From Bugula neritina (taxonomy: Eukaryota > Bryozoa > Gymnolaemata > Cheilostomatida > Bugulidae), in contig OZ037768.1 of the NCBI GenBank assembly GCA_964035545.1, positions 5,757,241 through 5,821,240 of the forward strand: DNA of 64,000 bases, read 5' to 3'. The notes beneath the pieces are model-generated. The model was not told the origin of the DNA and made no database searches. It saw nothing but the letters and a program-made list of their open reading frames with translations. Both the position numbers and the translations under genes were made by a program. Of the stretch, positions 1 through 19,159 are shown in pieces; positions within the stretch are counted from its first letter, which is position 1; each line of letters begins with the position of its first letter.

Positions 1-5649
<5,649 letters not shown>

Positions 5650-6756
5650 AGCACTATAACTATAACGCTGCTGCTGTTCAGAAATAGGTTGAAACGAATT
5701 AATATGATATATTAAACCATCTAAATAAATAATTGTATAAAATGAAATAAAAATCTAGTTCATTCAGTTTCGGGTAGAAAGAATCTTTGAAATCAGACCA
5801 TAGAATTCAGTGGGCGTTAACTTTAGATATAATTGACAAATTAACTAGAGGTATCACGCAGGGTGCTACTAACAACAAAATAAAATCGCACACATCAGAT
5901 ACAGTTGAAGGCTTCTATCCGAATCGTCAAAGACCAATCGATAGGCTAGACTATGGGGTCAAGGTTGGTTAAAAAGCGTACTAGTAAGAAAATACGCGGT
6001 TTCACAGTCGACTAATACTACGAGTAACTTGTGTTAGCGTTTGGAAAAAGTAATACAAATTAGTCAGGTATGTTCTTTATTCTAAAACGCTACGTTATAA
6101 ATGTATAGCAGTGCTGCTCCTAAACTTTTTTTTAGGGAAAACTTCGTCTCAAGTTTAAGATTTCTCTTTCAGTTTAATTTTGGTTTGGAATTGAATTTTG
6201 AATGCTCACTCACTCGCTTTTATCTGTATGAAACGAAATCAAAATGGCGTAATTGTATTGTTTTTATCCAGTGATGAATTTATTCGAAGTTAATGAAAGT
6301 CATGTGTGCCGTACTCAGAAATTAATTTTAAAACGATATTCTGTTATTCTACAACATGATTAGTGCAGTAATTGTCACCTACACAACCACCTGCAATACC
6401 TCTGTCTGCTTATAACTGTAGTCCCAGATAATGGACTGTAGGCCAGATCATTTTGTGACGTCACGCTCGCCGTTGTAATTAAAGCAAGAGAAAGTAACTC
6501 TGAAATGCGTGTTAATTGGGTTTTTGAAAGCGAATTATAATATTAATGTATTATTTACTTCAATATTTTTGTTCAATGTTTAGGTAAAAGTCTAAATATG
6601 AACCAAACAAATTCTAAAAGAATTGCCATTTGTAAGAATTTGTCATTGATGTATCTATTATGTTTATTTCACTCTTGTATTCTTAGTCATTCAAACTATT
6701 TAAATATAATTTTCTGATTTATATAGTTCTAGTGTTTCCAATAAAGAGGGAGTATC
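5650..6756. promoter_or_regulatory. Spacer between divergent genes AGPS and ZNF-A
   Basis: This 1.1-kb stretch lies between two start codons pointing away from each other, so it probably holds both promoters and 5' UTRs. I see no clear TATA or CpG island; the short ORFs here look random. A splice acceptor just before 6757 would be consistent with a 5' UTR intron of ZNF-A, but this is inference. Confidence 0.5.
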
Positions 6757-9700
6757 ATGGCAGACCACCATGTACAAGTAGATAATGAAAAGGTTTATAA
6801 ATGTGGTCACTGTGGAATGACGAGCCAGTCTATTGAAGAGTTGAAGTTTCATATGCTGAGTACTCATTTGAACGAAGCGGCAGGAAATATGGCTGCACCA
6901 GAAGTAATAGATGATAGTGGTGCACAAGAAGAAGTTACTGTAAACTTGCCTATAGATTCTGAAGGTAAGTATAAGCAACAATTGTTAAGAAAATAATATA
7001 AATGGCCATTATGTGGAAAATCACACTAGTACATAGTATGAACATTAAAATTGATGAGAATACAAATAAAAATTTGATGCCTTTTAGTGGTCAATGAAGT
7101 AAATTCTATGGATATATTAGAGCAGTTTGCAGCTGCTCAATCAGGGCAAGTTGTTCAAACCACTCAGCAAATACAACCTCAACCGACCCCTCCCGTTAGA
7201 GAAGTTCACAGAGTAGACCCTGACAAACTGCCCGGTAGTAAAGTCGATCTCTCTTTTAATGTAAGTGTCCCATCACCATTTTGGCAATTGTACTTTTATC
7301 AATTGTTTGAAGACAAACTCAAGGCAGAACTGATTAAATGCACATTTTATCTTATGTAGGCTAAAGCAATTTTGACATAAAAGTTCTGATATACTGTGTT
7401 GAGACATTTATGTACATTTTATGTAATTAAACTTTTAGCATATACTATTTTGTTGAACAATTTCATTGCACATAATGTATAATACTTTGCTATGGTTGCT
7501 AGCTGCGTTAAAGATGAATTTTGCTGGCGAGCAACTCAACTCCGAGTGTCAACATGACATATCTTGTAGGTTCACGTGCCCGATACAGAACTACCCATGT
7601 TTCCTCGCCACGTCAAACCTGCATTATTCTTTACTTGTGAATACTGTCAATACAAGCACCCAAATTTTACGGTAAATGTTATGAATTTGTATGTTTTTAT
7701 GCATTCCCATTGTTTATAGACAAATATTGAGTTGAAACAGTTGCATAAGTTGACAAAATAAAACAAGATTTTCATTTCAGAGTGAAAGCAAAATTTAATG
7801 AGTGTCAATTTATTCATTATTGCCAATTTCTGATCAATATTTTATTCAATTATATATTAATTTGATACTCAAGAAGAAAACAAAATAGGGTTCAACTGTT
7901 TTTGTAACCATCTATTTAGTATTATATAAATTATAGTATAATTTTACTGGGTTACTTCTGTAGAATGTGTCCAATCATGTTACTGATGTTCATCCTCGGA
8001 AAATATCAGAGGAGTTGAGGAGACGACCCCGAATAGAAAATATTAATGGTAAGAATTGCTGTTACTCATCCTTTAATGCTTGCTAAACTTCTCGACTAGC
8101 TTTTTTAAATTCACATGCAGCAGCTACTATTTATTATCAAATCTGGCTAGACTAATACTTTACAGCATAGTAGTGATTCAATAACCCAAAAGGCAAGTCT
8201 GGGGCGACTTGTAGAAGATCTTTCGGAAAATACTTCTAATCAACCTAGATAAGCGCTGTGAATGATTTGGATTTTTAATGTAAAATAAAGTATTACAAAT
8301 TTGGCAGTATTAAATTTCTAGAGCTCAATGTTTTTCAATTTATTTTGGTTGTTTTTGATTTTTCATTCTGCACTCTTATGCATTTTAGAACTACCAAATA
8401 ACACCGCGTATACGGATGGCAGACAATATAAATCAGAAAATCTAAGTGGCAGAACTAGGAGAGCTGATCCACATCGGCTGTTACAAGTATTCAGTTGTGA
8501 CATATGTCCTATGTAAGTGTTCAGTTGTGACATATGTCCCATGTAAGTGTTCAGTTGTGACATATGTCCAATGTAAGTGTTCAGTTGTGACATATGTCCC
8601 ATGTAAGTGTTCATGCATTCTGGTTGTTTTTGTAGAAATAAAGCTCGACTATTTTATACACTAACTTTTTGATGGAATACTAAAGGGCATAAGCAGATAT
8701 ATACATTATAACTGCATATATAGTTTGATATGGATGTGATGTACTTTCGCTCTTTCTATCTGTTTTGTACAGATGCATGGCTAGTATTTTGTGATAGTTA
8801 ACTCTCAATACATGGGCATCATTTGTTAGTTACTGCTGGTTCTTTATGTCTAGGCGGTGTGCTAATGAGCAAGAGCTCCGTGTTCACAAGAACTGCCATG
8901 TTGATGGTACAGAGGCTATGAGGTGCTGTGTGTGTCAGAAAGATGCACCAGGAACTAAGCCCTGGTATGCTTTGATGAGACACATCTTGTCTAAACACCC
9001 TGGAGTTGTACCACCTCGCATAGAGTGTGGCATATGCAGTAAGTCTTTGTCATAGACTCTAAGTCTTTATAATCATCTACTGTGCGTGATATTTAAATGG
9101 ATGATTCACATCCTCGACTAGCTTCGCTATTGTGCATATGGACCCTCATCACTGATTTTTTTTCTATTTTTCAACCTATGACATAAACTACTATTTGATG
9201 AAAATACAAACAAACATGTGATGCTTCTGTAGAGAAAGGATTCGTTAAGGAATATGACTTAGAAAAGCATTTAAGTGTCCACAATACACATAGACCATTC
9301 CTCTGTAACGACTGTGGAGATGCTTTCAAGTCAGAGCTTCGACTCAAAGAACATGGAATACTACTGCATGGTCACGGCTCAGAAGAGCAAAGGTATGTAT
9401 TGCATCCCTTCTCAATGTGAAACCTGTGTTCTCTAATGCTGAAGGTACATTCTTGTTTCACTGAATATCTTCTTATACGTTGCAGAATTAAATTAGAAGA
9501 AAGGAAACAGAAACGGTTGTTGGCCAAGAAAAACAACTGTTTGCCGGTGCTTATGTGCAGTCAGTGTGGGTATCGAACCAAAGAGAAGTATCAATTTAAA
9601 GTGCACATGAATAACCACAATGGAATTAAAGACTTCAAGTAAGTTGGTAGCACTTGTACATTGTCATGGTGAGGCTGTTCCACACCTGTATGGGAGTCTG

Positions 9701-10954
9701 CTGCACTCTTTTGATGAAACACTAGCAGAATACCAGTTATTACTGCCAAGTACTACTACTAGCAGTAGTATTTCATTTTGTTTTAAAATTGAAGTCTAAT
9801 GAATAATTGTGTTACATTACTCTGTTCTGATGGGTTAAATTTTTAACGCTTCATGCTCCAAATATAAGTAAAATTGTATTTAGTACTTTGAAATGTGTAA
9901 GTTTACTGATATTAGTGAAGCTAGGTAGTACTGCAGATAAGATGTAAATGCCCTAATACCAATTTTTCTACCGTGAGCTTGAAATAGAACACAGTTCTGC
10001 CAATGCACCAGTACACAATAGTGGGGCAGATTGTATAACTGTCCATAAATGCGTTGCCTTCAACAATTTGTAGGTGTAAGTTCTGTGACTATAAAACGGC
10101 CGACAGTTCGTCCTTAAACAGACACATGTGGAGACACAAAGAGGAGAAGCCTTACTCTTGTAGACTGTGTTCCTTCAGCTGTATACAGAGAACTCAGATG
10201 ATGGCCCACTACAAAAATAAACACTCTCTCGCAGCTATTGATGCTAGAAAGTTAATAACGTAAGTCAGCTAATGGTAATGGCAACGTTCTAATCCAGCTC
10301 CAGTTTGTTAATGATTACTCACAATAATTTCACTCTTGCAGCCATATTAATGGACCGAGAACTGTGGCAGCCCACCGTATACAAACTGAGAATCAACAGA
10401 CTATAGAAATAACGGACCAAACCGCTCAAGTAGTATCCTCTCATCATGGTGCTATCAACATCATTGGTCAAGATGAGGGGGGAAATCCTATAGACATTCA
10501 CTTGGTAGGTTCAAGAACCATTTTATTGACATTGAAGATAAAAATTTTATTATTTAATATATTAATTATTTGATTGCTTTTTATGAGCCTTAAGTCTAAA
10601 ATGTATTATGCTTTTAGGGATAAATGTTTATGCAAGTATAAACGTTTATTACTAAAAGCATAACGAAGTTGTAATACAATTATGAAACAAAAAGTTACGA
10701 TCATTACTCTTCTTGTAACAAATTTTATATTTGATATTTTGAATGCTCATTGAAATTGGAAAACATAATATCTATATAATGTACCTTGTGCCCACCTGAT
10801 TTTGCTTTGGCTTTTATATAATCTGTCAGGGCACATGGTTTTCTTGCTATCCAAGTGAAATTGTTACATTGCATAACTATTTATTTTTTCTCAGATAACT
10901 GAAGCTGCAGAAGGCCTGTTAGCTGCAAGCCAGATTGAAATTCATACAACATAA
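6757..10954 (+). CDS. C2H2 zinc-finger protein ZNF-A (nine fingers, 532 aa)
   Basis: Likely nuclear DNA-binding protein of unassigned family. Exons: 6757-6964, 7088-7260, 7570-7671, 7964-8048, 8389-8512, 8854-9038, 9233-9392, 9486-9638, 10074-10259, 10342-10504, 10895-10954; phases close to 533 codons with stop. Finger order: one N-terminal finger (YKCGHCG), an acidic and Gln-rich linker, a second finger split by an intron, then seven clustered fingers. These include an unusual CCVC finger with a 15-residue loop and the last pair RHMWRH / CIQRTQ..HYKNKH. The C-terminus is EAAEGLLAASQIEIHTT, shared with ZNF-B and ZNF-C. Two fingers are interrupted by introns inside the finger. Exon 5 ends in a tandemly repeated splice donor (8489-8608). 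An AATAAA at 11082 is a likely poly(A) signal. Target genes are unknown. Confidence 0.88.
8489..8608 (+). repeat. Four 30-bp tandem copies of an exon end plus its 5' splice site
   Basis: Units 8489-8518, 8519-8548, 8549-8578 and 8579-8608 differ at only one or two bases, chiefly in CCTATG, CCCATG and CCAATG. Each holds the coding end for VFSCDICP followed by the donor GTAAGT, at 8513, 8543, 8573 and 8603. Use of any but the first donor keeps frame but immediately meets a TAA, so the first donor must give the full protein. Confidence 0.92.
10606..10663. repeat. Short inverted repeat in ZNF-A intron 10
   Basis: Arms TTATGCTTTTAG and CTAAAAGCATAA flank a further partly paired ATAAA-type stem, giving a 58-bp hairpin-like element. 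It could be a tiny MITE remnant. No target duplication was recognised. Confidence 0.55.
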
Positions 10955-11632
10955 GTGACTTTCTCCTTCAAGTGTCGAACTGTTTTTTTGACTTGACAAA
11001 ATATTCAGTGTGCTGCAAGTCTGAGCAAGGAGGTATTTGTTAGTGAAGATTGAGTCAGTATTTTTTGCTGTCGCCAAGAAGAATAAACCAAACCTATATT
11101 CATCAGTATTCTTACCTAAATTTTGTGTTAATGAATGATAAAATATAATTTATTGATATTTTGATGATGCAATATTATGTTTTTTAATAGATTATTGTTC
11201 CGGCCATGGCTGCCAATAGAATTGCATGCAAGTCTGTACAGATCATGGACTGTAAACCTTATCTCGCCTCACAAATTGCTTTACCAGTATAATTATTTTA
11301 ATGTACATAGTTTGAGTGTGCCATTTCACATTATTTTATAATACAAATTAAAATTTTAAAAATAAAACATAGCAACTCACATGCTTTTTTTACAAAAATA
11401 ACAGCAGCTTTGCACCGTAATTAAACTATAGGTGTGATATCAGACAGTTGATAAACTTTTCTGCCAGTACAAATATTGTGCGAGTCATGCAATTACACTA
11501 TAGTATATTTCTGCAACAGCTATAAGTACTATAAATACTATAAATACTATAAATACTATAAACAATATATACAGAGTTAGATGAAGACCTAAAGAAATAA
11601 TGTAACTGTTTCAGGAGTTGTCACATTGAACT
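10955..11632. other. Spacer between convergent ZNF-A and ZNF-B
   Basis: A 678-bp tail-to-tail spacer holding both 3' UTRs. It contains AATAAA at 11082 for ZNF-A and a short run of ACTATAAAT units near 11528-11562. No further gene is seen. Confidence 0.6.
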
Positions 11633-14600
11633 TCAACCTGGATCAGTGGTGTGTAGCTCAATTTGACTGGCAGCCAACAGCCCTTCGGCAGCCTCAGTTA
11701 GCTAAAACATACCAATAGCAGTATAAACAACCTTTTGAATTTTCCTTCTTAGAAAATTGCATTACAAAAGCATAAAGTGGAAACGACTTTACAGAGCTTA
11801 CTTATTTGTAGGCGTGTGGAATAATGACAAATGATGGCATTACTTTCAGTTATCAGTTGCTCAAATTTACTAGCAAGTTTTGGATTGTTGAACAAGCCAT
11901 CTTTAGAAACAATTACTATACTTGAAAGTTTCAGTGTGGATACATTATAACTGCCCAGCAGCAACTTACCAGATCAAGGTCAACTGGGTTGTCCGAGACA
12001 TCAGGTATGGATATGGTATGAGTTTCTGAGCTAATTTCTACTTCCCTGGTGATGTCTGAGACACACTCAACCAGATCTTCTTCAGCAACATAACTCCTTG
12101 AACCATTTATATGTCTAAACACAGATGGAAACAACTTTCGTGTGCATTTTCAACATGCTTGTCTTATAAAGAAAACGCATGTTTATTATAAAATATCCAT
12201 CCCTGAGAAAACCACTGATGGTAAATGATTTTTATAGGGGGCTAAGGACTTGTTTCTACTGTGGTACAGAAGCAATTATGCCCCATAACATTACCAACAA
12301 ATTCGGACCATGACCCTGCTATTACTAAACCAGTGCTAAAAACACTAGACCACAACTGCTCCCTATGCTTGTTCTATAATCACTGTTAATTTGCTAAATA
12401 TTATAGACATGTTTGTGCAACGTCTTGAGACACTTTTTCCTACCTAAACGCAATTTGTAAAGACCAAAGAAAAAAAATATACATTTATGAAAAATAAAAA
12501 CAAATTTTAGTAAAACTAAGATCTAATAAATTAAATATAAATAAATATGGGATATATTAATACTTTCTAACTTACTGCACTAATTTTGAGGCATCTCTTG
12601 GCAGAAGTGAATGTTTGTTTTTATAATGAGACAAGATTTGCGGCCGTTGTATACAAGTAAAGCCACAATATGTGCAACTAAACGGCTTGTCAGCACGATG
12701 CCGCCATTCATGACGCTTTAGACACGAACGATCTCCTGTCCTGTAGTCACAGTATTGACACCTGAAACAACACCTATAGCTACAGCATGAAAAATGCATG
12801 ATTGAGAGGCCAATATTATCTTTAGCATGAGTAGAAAAGAGCATGTAATTCAATACGTGATTGTTGCAAAAATTACTTCCAATGCATAGAAAACCAAGAT
12901 TAAAACTAGCAACAGCTTAGAAAATATCAGCTTAAGATATGGCACAAATATACCAGGAAAAGCCTAAATAGAATGTTTATTTGCTAGAATCAAATCAGTT
13001 GTTCATTAAAACGTTTTAGTAGTCAGCAAATTTCCTGCTGTTAGTGGTCCAGCTATCTTACGCCATGTCCTTTATTCCTGCGTGTATCTTGGCATGCACA
13101 TTAATCTTTGCTGGAAACTTTGTTTTATAGTCACAGTGGGCACACTGAAGCCATGGCTTGTTCACATCTAGTTCTGGTCTATTTCTTGTTTTTAATTTTG
13201 TAATTAGAGCCAACCTAAATATTCAACAATACAACTGTATGCTTTCAAGGTCAACCAACATACAAAAACATAGCATCTTCTACATTACGATATAAGCTTG
13301 TATTTTCATTATAATATCAGACACGATGATGAGTAAGGAACATAATTTGAAGCTTTTGTGTACCAAATGTTACATACTATTACTTCCAGAGGAATGAAGT
13401 ATTTAATGATGAATATTATATTACCTATATAAAAACATAGAGCATAGACTTCATACAAAGGCCCGTAGGCTTGCATTAAAATAACTATGCCACAATTGCA
13501 CCATGAATTTTAATTAAAACTTATAGAAATCTGAAACATTATTGCAGTAAGGCAAACTATAGTTGGACTTATAAATGGGAAAAGTAAAATATTCACAAGT
13601 TAATGATGCACTTTTGGTCACCCAAGAATTGAGCTATGAAATATAAGACAAAACTAGCAGCAAGTGCTTCGAATTCAATCTATTATTATAACATGCATCA
13701 CCTTTCTTGAGCTGTGCCCATCTTGTGTTTGAGTATCTTGTGGTCATGGAGATTTCTCTTGTATTTAAAGCTATAGTCACACAGGTCACAGCTAAAGGGG
13801 CGAGCAGAACTGTGGCATATCATGTGTTTCTGCAAATCAAACTCCTTCACAAACCCTTTTTCTGAAAAGATTACAACACAATTTACAATTAATAATGTCA
13901 AAACACAACGAATAGCTGAACTTGGGTGTGCAGGCATATTTGGCAGTTGCAGTGGGTATACCGTATATACATATAATAAATATACAGTATATTATCATTA
14001 GAGCTGCCATATAGTGAAAAGAATTTAATTTAGCTTCAAATTACATCAACTAAGTTATATTTGAGTATAAATGGACATACAGTAGCTGCTGAAATTATAT
14101 GGTAAAGAATTTTAATTTCTTCTGTTGTGCTTTTTCTAATATTTTACCTTTGAGTATACAGTAATATTCAACCAGTAGGAGATACTCACTACAGACACTA
14201 CAGGAGAGGGGAGCTGGTACTTCAGCAGGGTGCTTGTTTACCATGTGAATAAAAAGACCGTACCAGGCCTTTGCCGTCGGCGCCTGTTTCCCACAGAAGC
14301 AACAGATGAGTTTATCTGAACCCTCAACATGACATCTCTTATGAATATTCAGTATAACTTCCTTATCACATTTCCTACACATATTATTATCCAGTGCTGA
14401 GCTGATCATGCGTGACAAATATATACATTGTCAAGAGATTTACAATAAAAGAGTTTAGGTAGCTGATGCTTACGTGTTACAAAGAGCGCAACTAAAAGAT
14501 CGCTTAGACTCAGCCTTCTTAGGTTTTGCTGAAGACTCAAAGAGAAAGGTCCTTTGACGCTTCAACCCATTTTTTGAAAGATAAGCAGAATTATTTATCA

Positions 14601-16067
14601 CTGCAACGTCTAAAACACATATCTTGATATACACATGTAATTTACAAGATTCAATTTAACAGGCACCTCGTGAAGGCACAATAATGCAACACAGGATTGT
14701 ATAAACTATTCAGAAATGAAATACCTTGAGCTGTTCGCTTTAATGTCCGCAGCTTGTGGTCTAACTTTTTAGGATGATTTTCAATTAAATGAAAAGATAC
14801 TTGCTACAAAGATATAAGAATACCAACATGTTTTATAATACGAAAGTGGCGTGTATTAACCAATCAAGAATGTTTTAATCTACATTGTAACAATTATACT
14901 CTACAAACACTAGACCAAGAAGGTTTGTCATGAGCTAGCTGACTGTAACTTGAGTATAGTGTGTTACCAATAATCACAAGAGAGAAGTTTCACATTGCAA
15001 AAGGAGACAGATATTATTAAACTACAAACTAGCAGTACTTGTACCCACCTTAAAGCTTTGGTGTTTGAAGTCACAATATGAACAGTTAAAGAGAAGTGCT
15101 GGCCTAATATGTTTGGGAAACATAGACATCTCTGATGAGGGCATTTTTACCTAAACAAGCAAACACCAGAAAAAGTTAGAAAAAGGATAGAAAAAGTGTC
15201 ATATTCTGGATTATAAAAAATCATTAAGAACAGAATTTAAATATAAATATATTACATAATATTTTAAAATTAAATAGAATTTAAATATATTATATAATAC
15301 TTTAAAATTGAGATCAACATCCACTGTTGGATCCTCACAACCAGAAACATCTCTAGTCTCATTTTCTATGACATTGTTTTCAATTTCGGGCGGTGCTTCA
15401 TCAACAAAAGCGTATTGCAGAGTTTCTGAGGAATGCAACCCTAAAAACATGATTACATACAATATTGAGCAAAGCTAAGCTAGCTCATACACAACACTTT
15501 TGATGTCAACTAAAGTTTGAAAAATATAACTATATTTAAAACACAACTGTCAACCATTTATGGCTGTGTACCTCATTAGCTGCAGTGTTATTGTGCCTGA
15601 TTAACAAGATTTGTCTCTTTTAATTACATGTATTTTTTGTTCACTTTATTTTAACTAAACAATAACGAACAAGACATTTTATAAAAAAAAGTTCCTTATC
15701 TATAAAAAGTTTCCATCTATTTTTTTTTAAAAGAAGGGACCTGCAGATTAATTAATATTAGGAATCAGGCCTTTTTACAAACGCCTAGGTGAGAACCAGT
15801 TATTCCCCAGATGAAGAAGCAGAAGTAAGTGCAGACGATACGACTATTTCTGTGTTATAGGTTCTATTAAAAACAGATACATGTTCTATGACAAAACTTA
15901 CCATTCTCATTGATCTCAACTGGTGATGAAATATCTGCTTGAGAGTTTAAATGTGCATACACCAAATGTTCTCTAAGTGCTCCAATATCTGTCGATGTGA
16001 GGCTACAAATTCCACAGCGATAAAGCCTGTTCATAGTTTCTCCATTTATATCCACTGCATCTGACAT
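11633..16067 (-). CDS. C2H2 zinc-finger protein ZNF-B (nine fingers, 506 aa)
   Basis: Paralogue of ZNF-A in opposite orientation. Minus-strand exons: 15902-16067, 15301-15440, 15049-15150, 14725-14803, 14474-14609, 14190-14374, 13702-13861, 13062-13214, 12576-12761, 11970-12114, 11633-11701; phases close to 507 codons with stop. Five internal exons have exactly the same length as in ZNF-A (102, 185, 160, 153, 186 bp), and introns fall at the same codons. Finger order is also the same: YRCGIC at the N-terminus, an intron-split second finger, CCFC with a long loop, KKGFVKEF, and the final CIQRPQ..HYKNKH. The tail LTEAAEGLLAASQIELHTT matches ZNF-A but carries three extra residues. The exon 6 acceptor was chosen at 14374 because this gives a finger of the same length as in ZNF-A; an upstream alternative adds nine residues. 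Function unknown, presumed nuclear. Confidence 0.87.
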
Positions 16068-16669
16068 GCTTTACATGTATGCTACAAAAATCTACATCTT
16101 GTATATGTGGTAAGAAATACAGGCCTTTCAAACCAGATATAAACTTGGCGGCTTTCAGGCATATGAAATGCATTTCAAACTCCTAATTGAATGACAGAAG
16201 ATTTCAAATAGTTGTAGATTTACATGAATGAGTGAACTTTGGTATTGACCATTATGCTTCGAAATTAGGTAGTTTATTGATTAACATTCTAAGTGCCTGG
16301 TAACACAAAAGTGAAATAAAGTTGACACCTCATTCCATTGACTAGCTTAGACACTGGTAAATTGGGAAAAGATAACTCTGCATTAGCTGTCTTTCCATAG
16401 TTAAACGCTATTAATTAGCAGTACACAGGTTCTATAATATACTATTAAAATCAAAGTTATACAATTAATTGAAAATAATTACTGGCACTTTTTATCTATT
16501 TTACTAAACTTTCTCTGGCATTATTGTATGACCGGAGTAATTGCAATGTTACTGTTAGGGTAAATTGAGAACAATAATTACCATAATAGTATTGTTCATA
16601 TTGCATTATTACCATTAGTATTACTTTATAATGATACTTATACTTATAACTGTATATTTCAGCATTCAT

Positions 16670-17220
16670 TTTTATTTTATTACTATGACTATGACTATGA
16701 CTATCAGTATGAATATGATAATGATACTCATACTGATGTTGACTATGAGTATGATGTTGACTATCACTATCAGTATGAGTATGACTTAGACTAGGAGTAT
16801 CAGGATAGTATTACTATTGTCTATTACTATTTCTATTAGTATTACTAGTAAGTTAGTATTACTATTACTAATACTAATAGTAATACTAATAGTAACTCAC
16901 CTCGTAAAAATTACAACACTCTGCTAACACCTACAGGCGCAAAATTATGAGTGTAATAGTAATACTAATAGTAATAGTATTACTAACAGTAATACTAATA
17001 GTAATACTAATACTAATAGTAATAGTTATAGTATTAGAATTAGTATTACTATTAAGTATTATTAATGTTATTATTTATTATTAAAATAATTATTATTCTT
17101 GGCAATTGCAATAGTTATACTTATACTTATAGTAGTAGTTATAATATTAATGATACTAAATTTATTTTTAATACTAATAGTAATACAGTCTAATGTAATA
17201 GTAATAGTAATAATGATTTC
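16670..17220. repeat. Cryptic simple-sequence island: ACTATG then TAATAG/TAATAC words
   Basis: 16680-16800 is built of ACTATGACTATG and ATGAGTATG words. From 16850 it changes to alternating ACTAAT and AGTAAT hexamers, which can pair with their own complement. The order is irregular, unlike a clean microsatellite. Confidence 0.85.
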
Positions 17221-18029
17221 ATACAATAGTTCAATATATGGCTGTCTACGGCTTTTTCTTATTAGACATCAGTCCTTAATTTAAAAATTTCCAGCAAAAT
17301 AGCACTGGGGCGTAAAAATCAGCCCGAAATTCACCTTGTAGCAATTTTCTTTTTTTGTAGAACTTGGACTGCATTAGCCTACACTTCTTGAAAAGTTTAG
17401 CTGGGCTCCATTTTTTAGGTTTGCTCATATGATTGGATGACCCATATAAATTAGCTAAAGTTAAATTGAATTGTTGTACGAAAATTGAATAGATTTGATA
17501 AATCATTGTGAAAAATCAATAAAAATTTGTATATTAGACTAAATAAAATTTTTAGGTTTTCATAAAATAATGTCATAGTTTTTTCCTTTGTGAAACTCAC
17601 TTTATCATCTTTAATAAAGATTATGTATTCCGCAAAATGAAGAAGAAGACCAAGTTTCAAACGTTGAACTGAGTAGATTTTTATTTTTGCATATTCTATT
17701 AGAACTAGGTATATCAGGTTAAATTTGTACGGCATATTTGGTAAAGAATAATAATTCTGAAAATTAGTGTAAATTGGTAATACAATTTAAAAGCAAAATA
17801 CTTTGTTTTTGGCCAAAATGATTTTGGCACCCGCGTAATTTTTTTAGACTGAGCCTGACTTGGCTGCGAGTCGGTTGCGTGGGGCGCGGTATTTCCACCC
17901 AGTTGAAAAACATTTAAAATAAGTTCCTATTTTACACCTTTGCCAATTACATATCATTGATACTAATATATTTATATTAGTGCTTGTAGTTTTAGTAAAA
18001 CTAAAAGTAGATATTAATTTTCTTTGATT

Positions 18030-18260
18030 GTAAGAATTACTATTAGAATGCTAATTTTAATAAGTATTACTAATACTATTAGTATTAGTATTAGTATTAT
18101 ATTAAATTTTAATAATTTATATTTATACTTTATATTTATATTACTATTAGACTTTCACTTAGTATTACTATTATTATTAGTAATAGTGTTACTATTAGTA
18201 TGGCTATTAGTATTAATAGTACTATTACGATCAGTATTCAACTATTTATCATTATAATTT
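18030..18260. repeat. ATTAGTATTACTATT simple-sequence island
   Basis: Dense TTAGTATTA and TTACTATTA words, the same vocabulary as at 16850-17220. An open frame through it encodes only Leu/Ile/Ser/Val runs and is not a gene. Confidence 0.8.
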
Positions 18261-19159
18261 TTACAGCTATGAGTTAAACTTCATGTTATACTTAATCTTA
18301 TACTTATTGTTAATACTGAGTCTAATACAACTACTAGATGTTGATCAAGTACAAGTGGTAGCCTGAAAGCTTTAAGACTAAGAGTAAGTGTATGCATAAC
18401 CAATGGCAATGCCAATAGGCAATGGTATAGTCATGGTGAATACTAATAGTAATGGTAATACTAATAATAGTAGGGTAAGGCCAAGAGTACATCATTATCA
18501 ATATTTTTATGAATTTGATTTTATGCACCTGTGATGTTACTACTTTACAGTTTAAGATTTATATTGATACCCAATCTCAATCTGTTATTGTTAATATATA
18601 GACTATACTTTAACTGATAGTTTATGAGTTATGCTTATACTTACAGTACCGGTGATACCTATAGTGAATGTCAATGTGATATACAGTATGAATATACTGG
18701 TACTGAGTAATAGTAACTTCACTTTGACATTAAAATAAGTTCATATTTTATATTGATAACTCGCACTGCATCATGCTTAGCTTAACCTAAGCTGTTGTTA
18801 GTGCTATACTTACTTGAACTATGTCCATTGACTAATAAATCTTATTGTTGGTAGATAGTAAAACTATGAGGCTGAGTATTAGTAATAGCAGTGCTAGCAG
18901 TATTAGTTTTACACTTGGTAAACAGAAACATTAATAATAATGTTAATATATTATTATAATCTGCTCTAGATTGTTTATGCTGCTGTCATATGTTAATTTG
19001 CCACTGTTTAAGTTTAATTTTATCATTTACAAAATTTACATGTCATCTAAATTAATCATTCTTTCTACTCATGTTACATCTATAATGTTGCAAGAGTTGT
19101 ACTAACTTTTGGTAACTTTTGAATTTCTTCAATCAAACTGTGTTGCTTTTGTAGAAAAG

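Larger units (their letters stand above)
16068..19159. other. Spacer between divergent ZNF-B and ZNF-C, mostly simple sequence
   Basis: This 3.1-kb stretch probably holds both promoters at its ends. The centre is dominated by simple-sequence islands (16670-16800, 16850-17220, 18030-18260). Between them, about 17276-17900 is ordinary-complexity DNA with short open frames but no recognisable protein. A ZNF-C 5' UTR intron acceptor (TTTTGTAG) seems to end at 19154. Confidence 0.6.

Noticed and set aside
5787-5972. 61-codon frame between AGPS and ZNF-A
   Set aside because: Short, no similarity, lies in the shared promoter spacer.
8363-8614. Minus-strand frame with repeats of a ten-residue unit around IGHMSQLN
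   Set aside because: It is only the reverse reading of the 30-bp splice-donor minisatellite.
14375-14401. Upstream acceptor for ZNF-B exon 6 adding nine residues
   Set aside because: It would insert an extra CRKC in the third finger; the acceptor at 14374 gives a 185-bp exon identical in length to the paralogues.
17276-17735. Two overlapping minus-strand frames of 76 and 94 codons
   Set aside because: AT-rich, no recognisable domain, no Kozak or splice pattern; they lie between simple-sequence islands.
18024-18257. Leu/Ile-rich frame resembling membrane segments
   Set aside because: Produced by ATT/TTA simple sequence, not a transmembrane protein.
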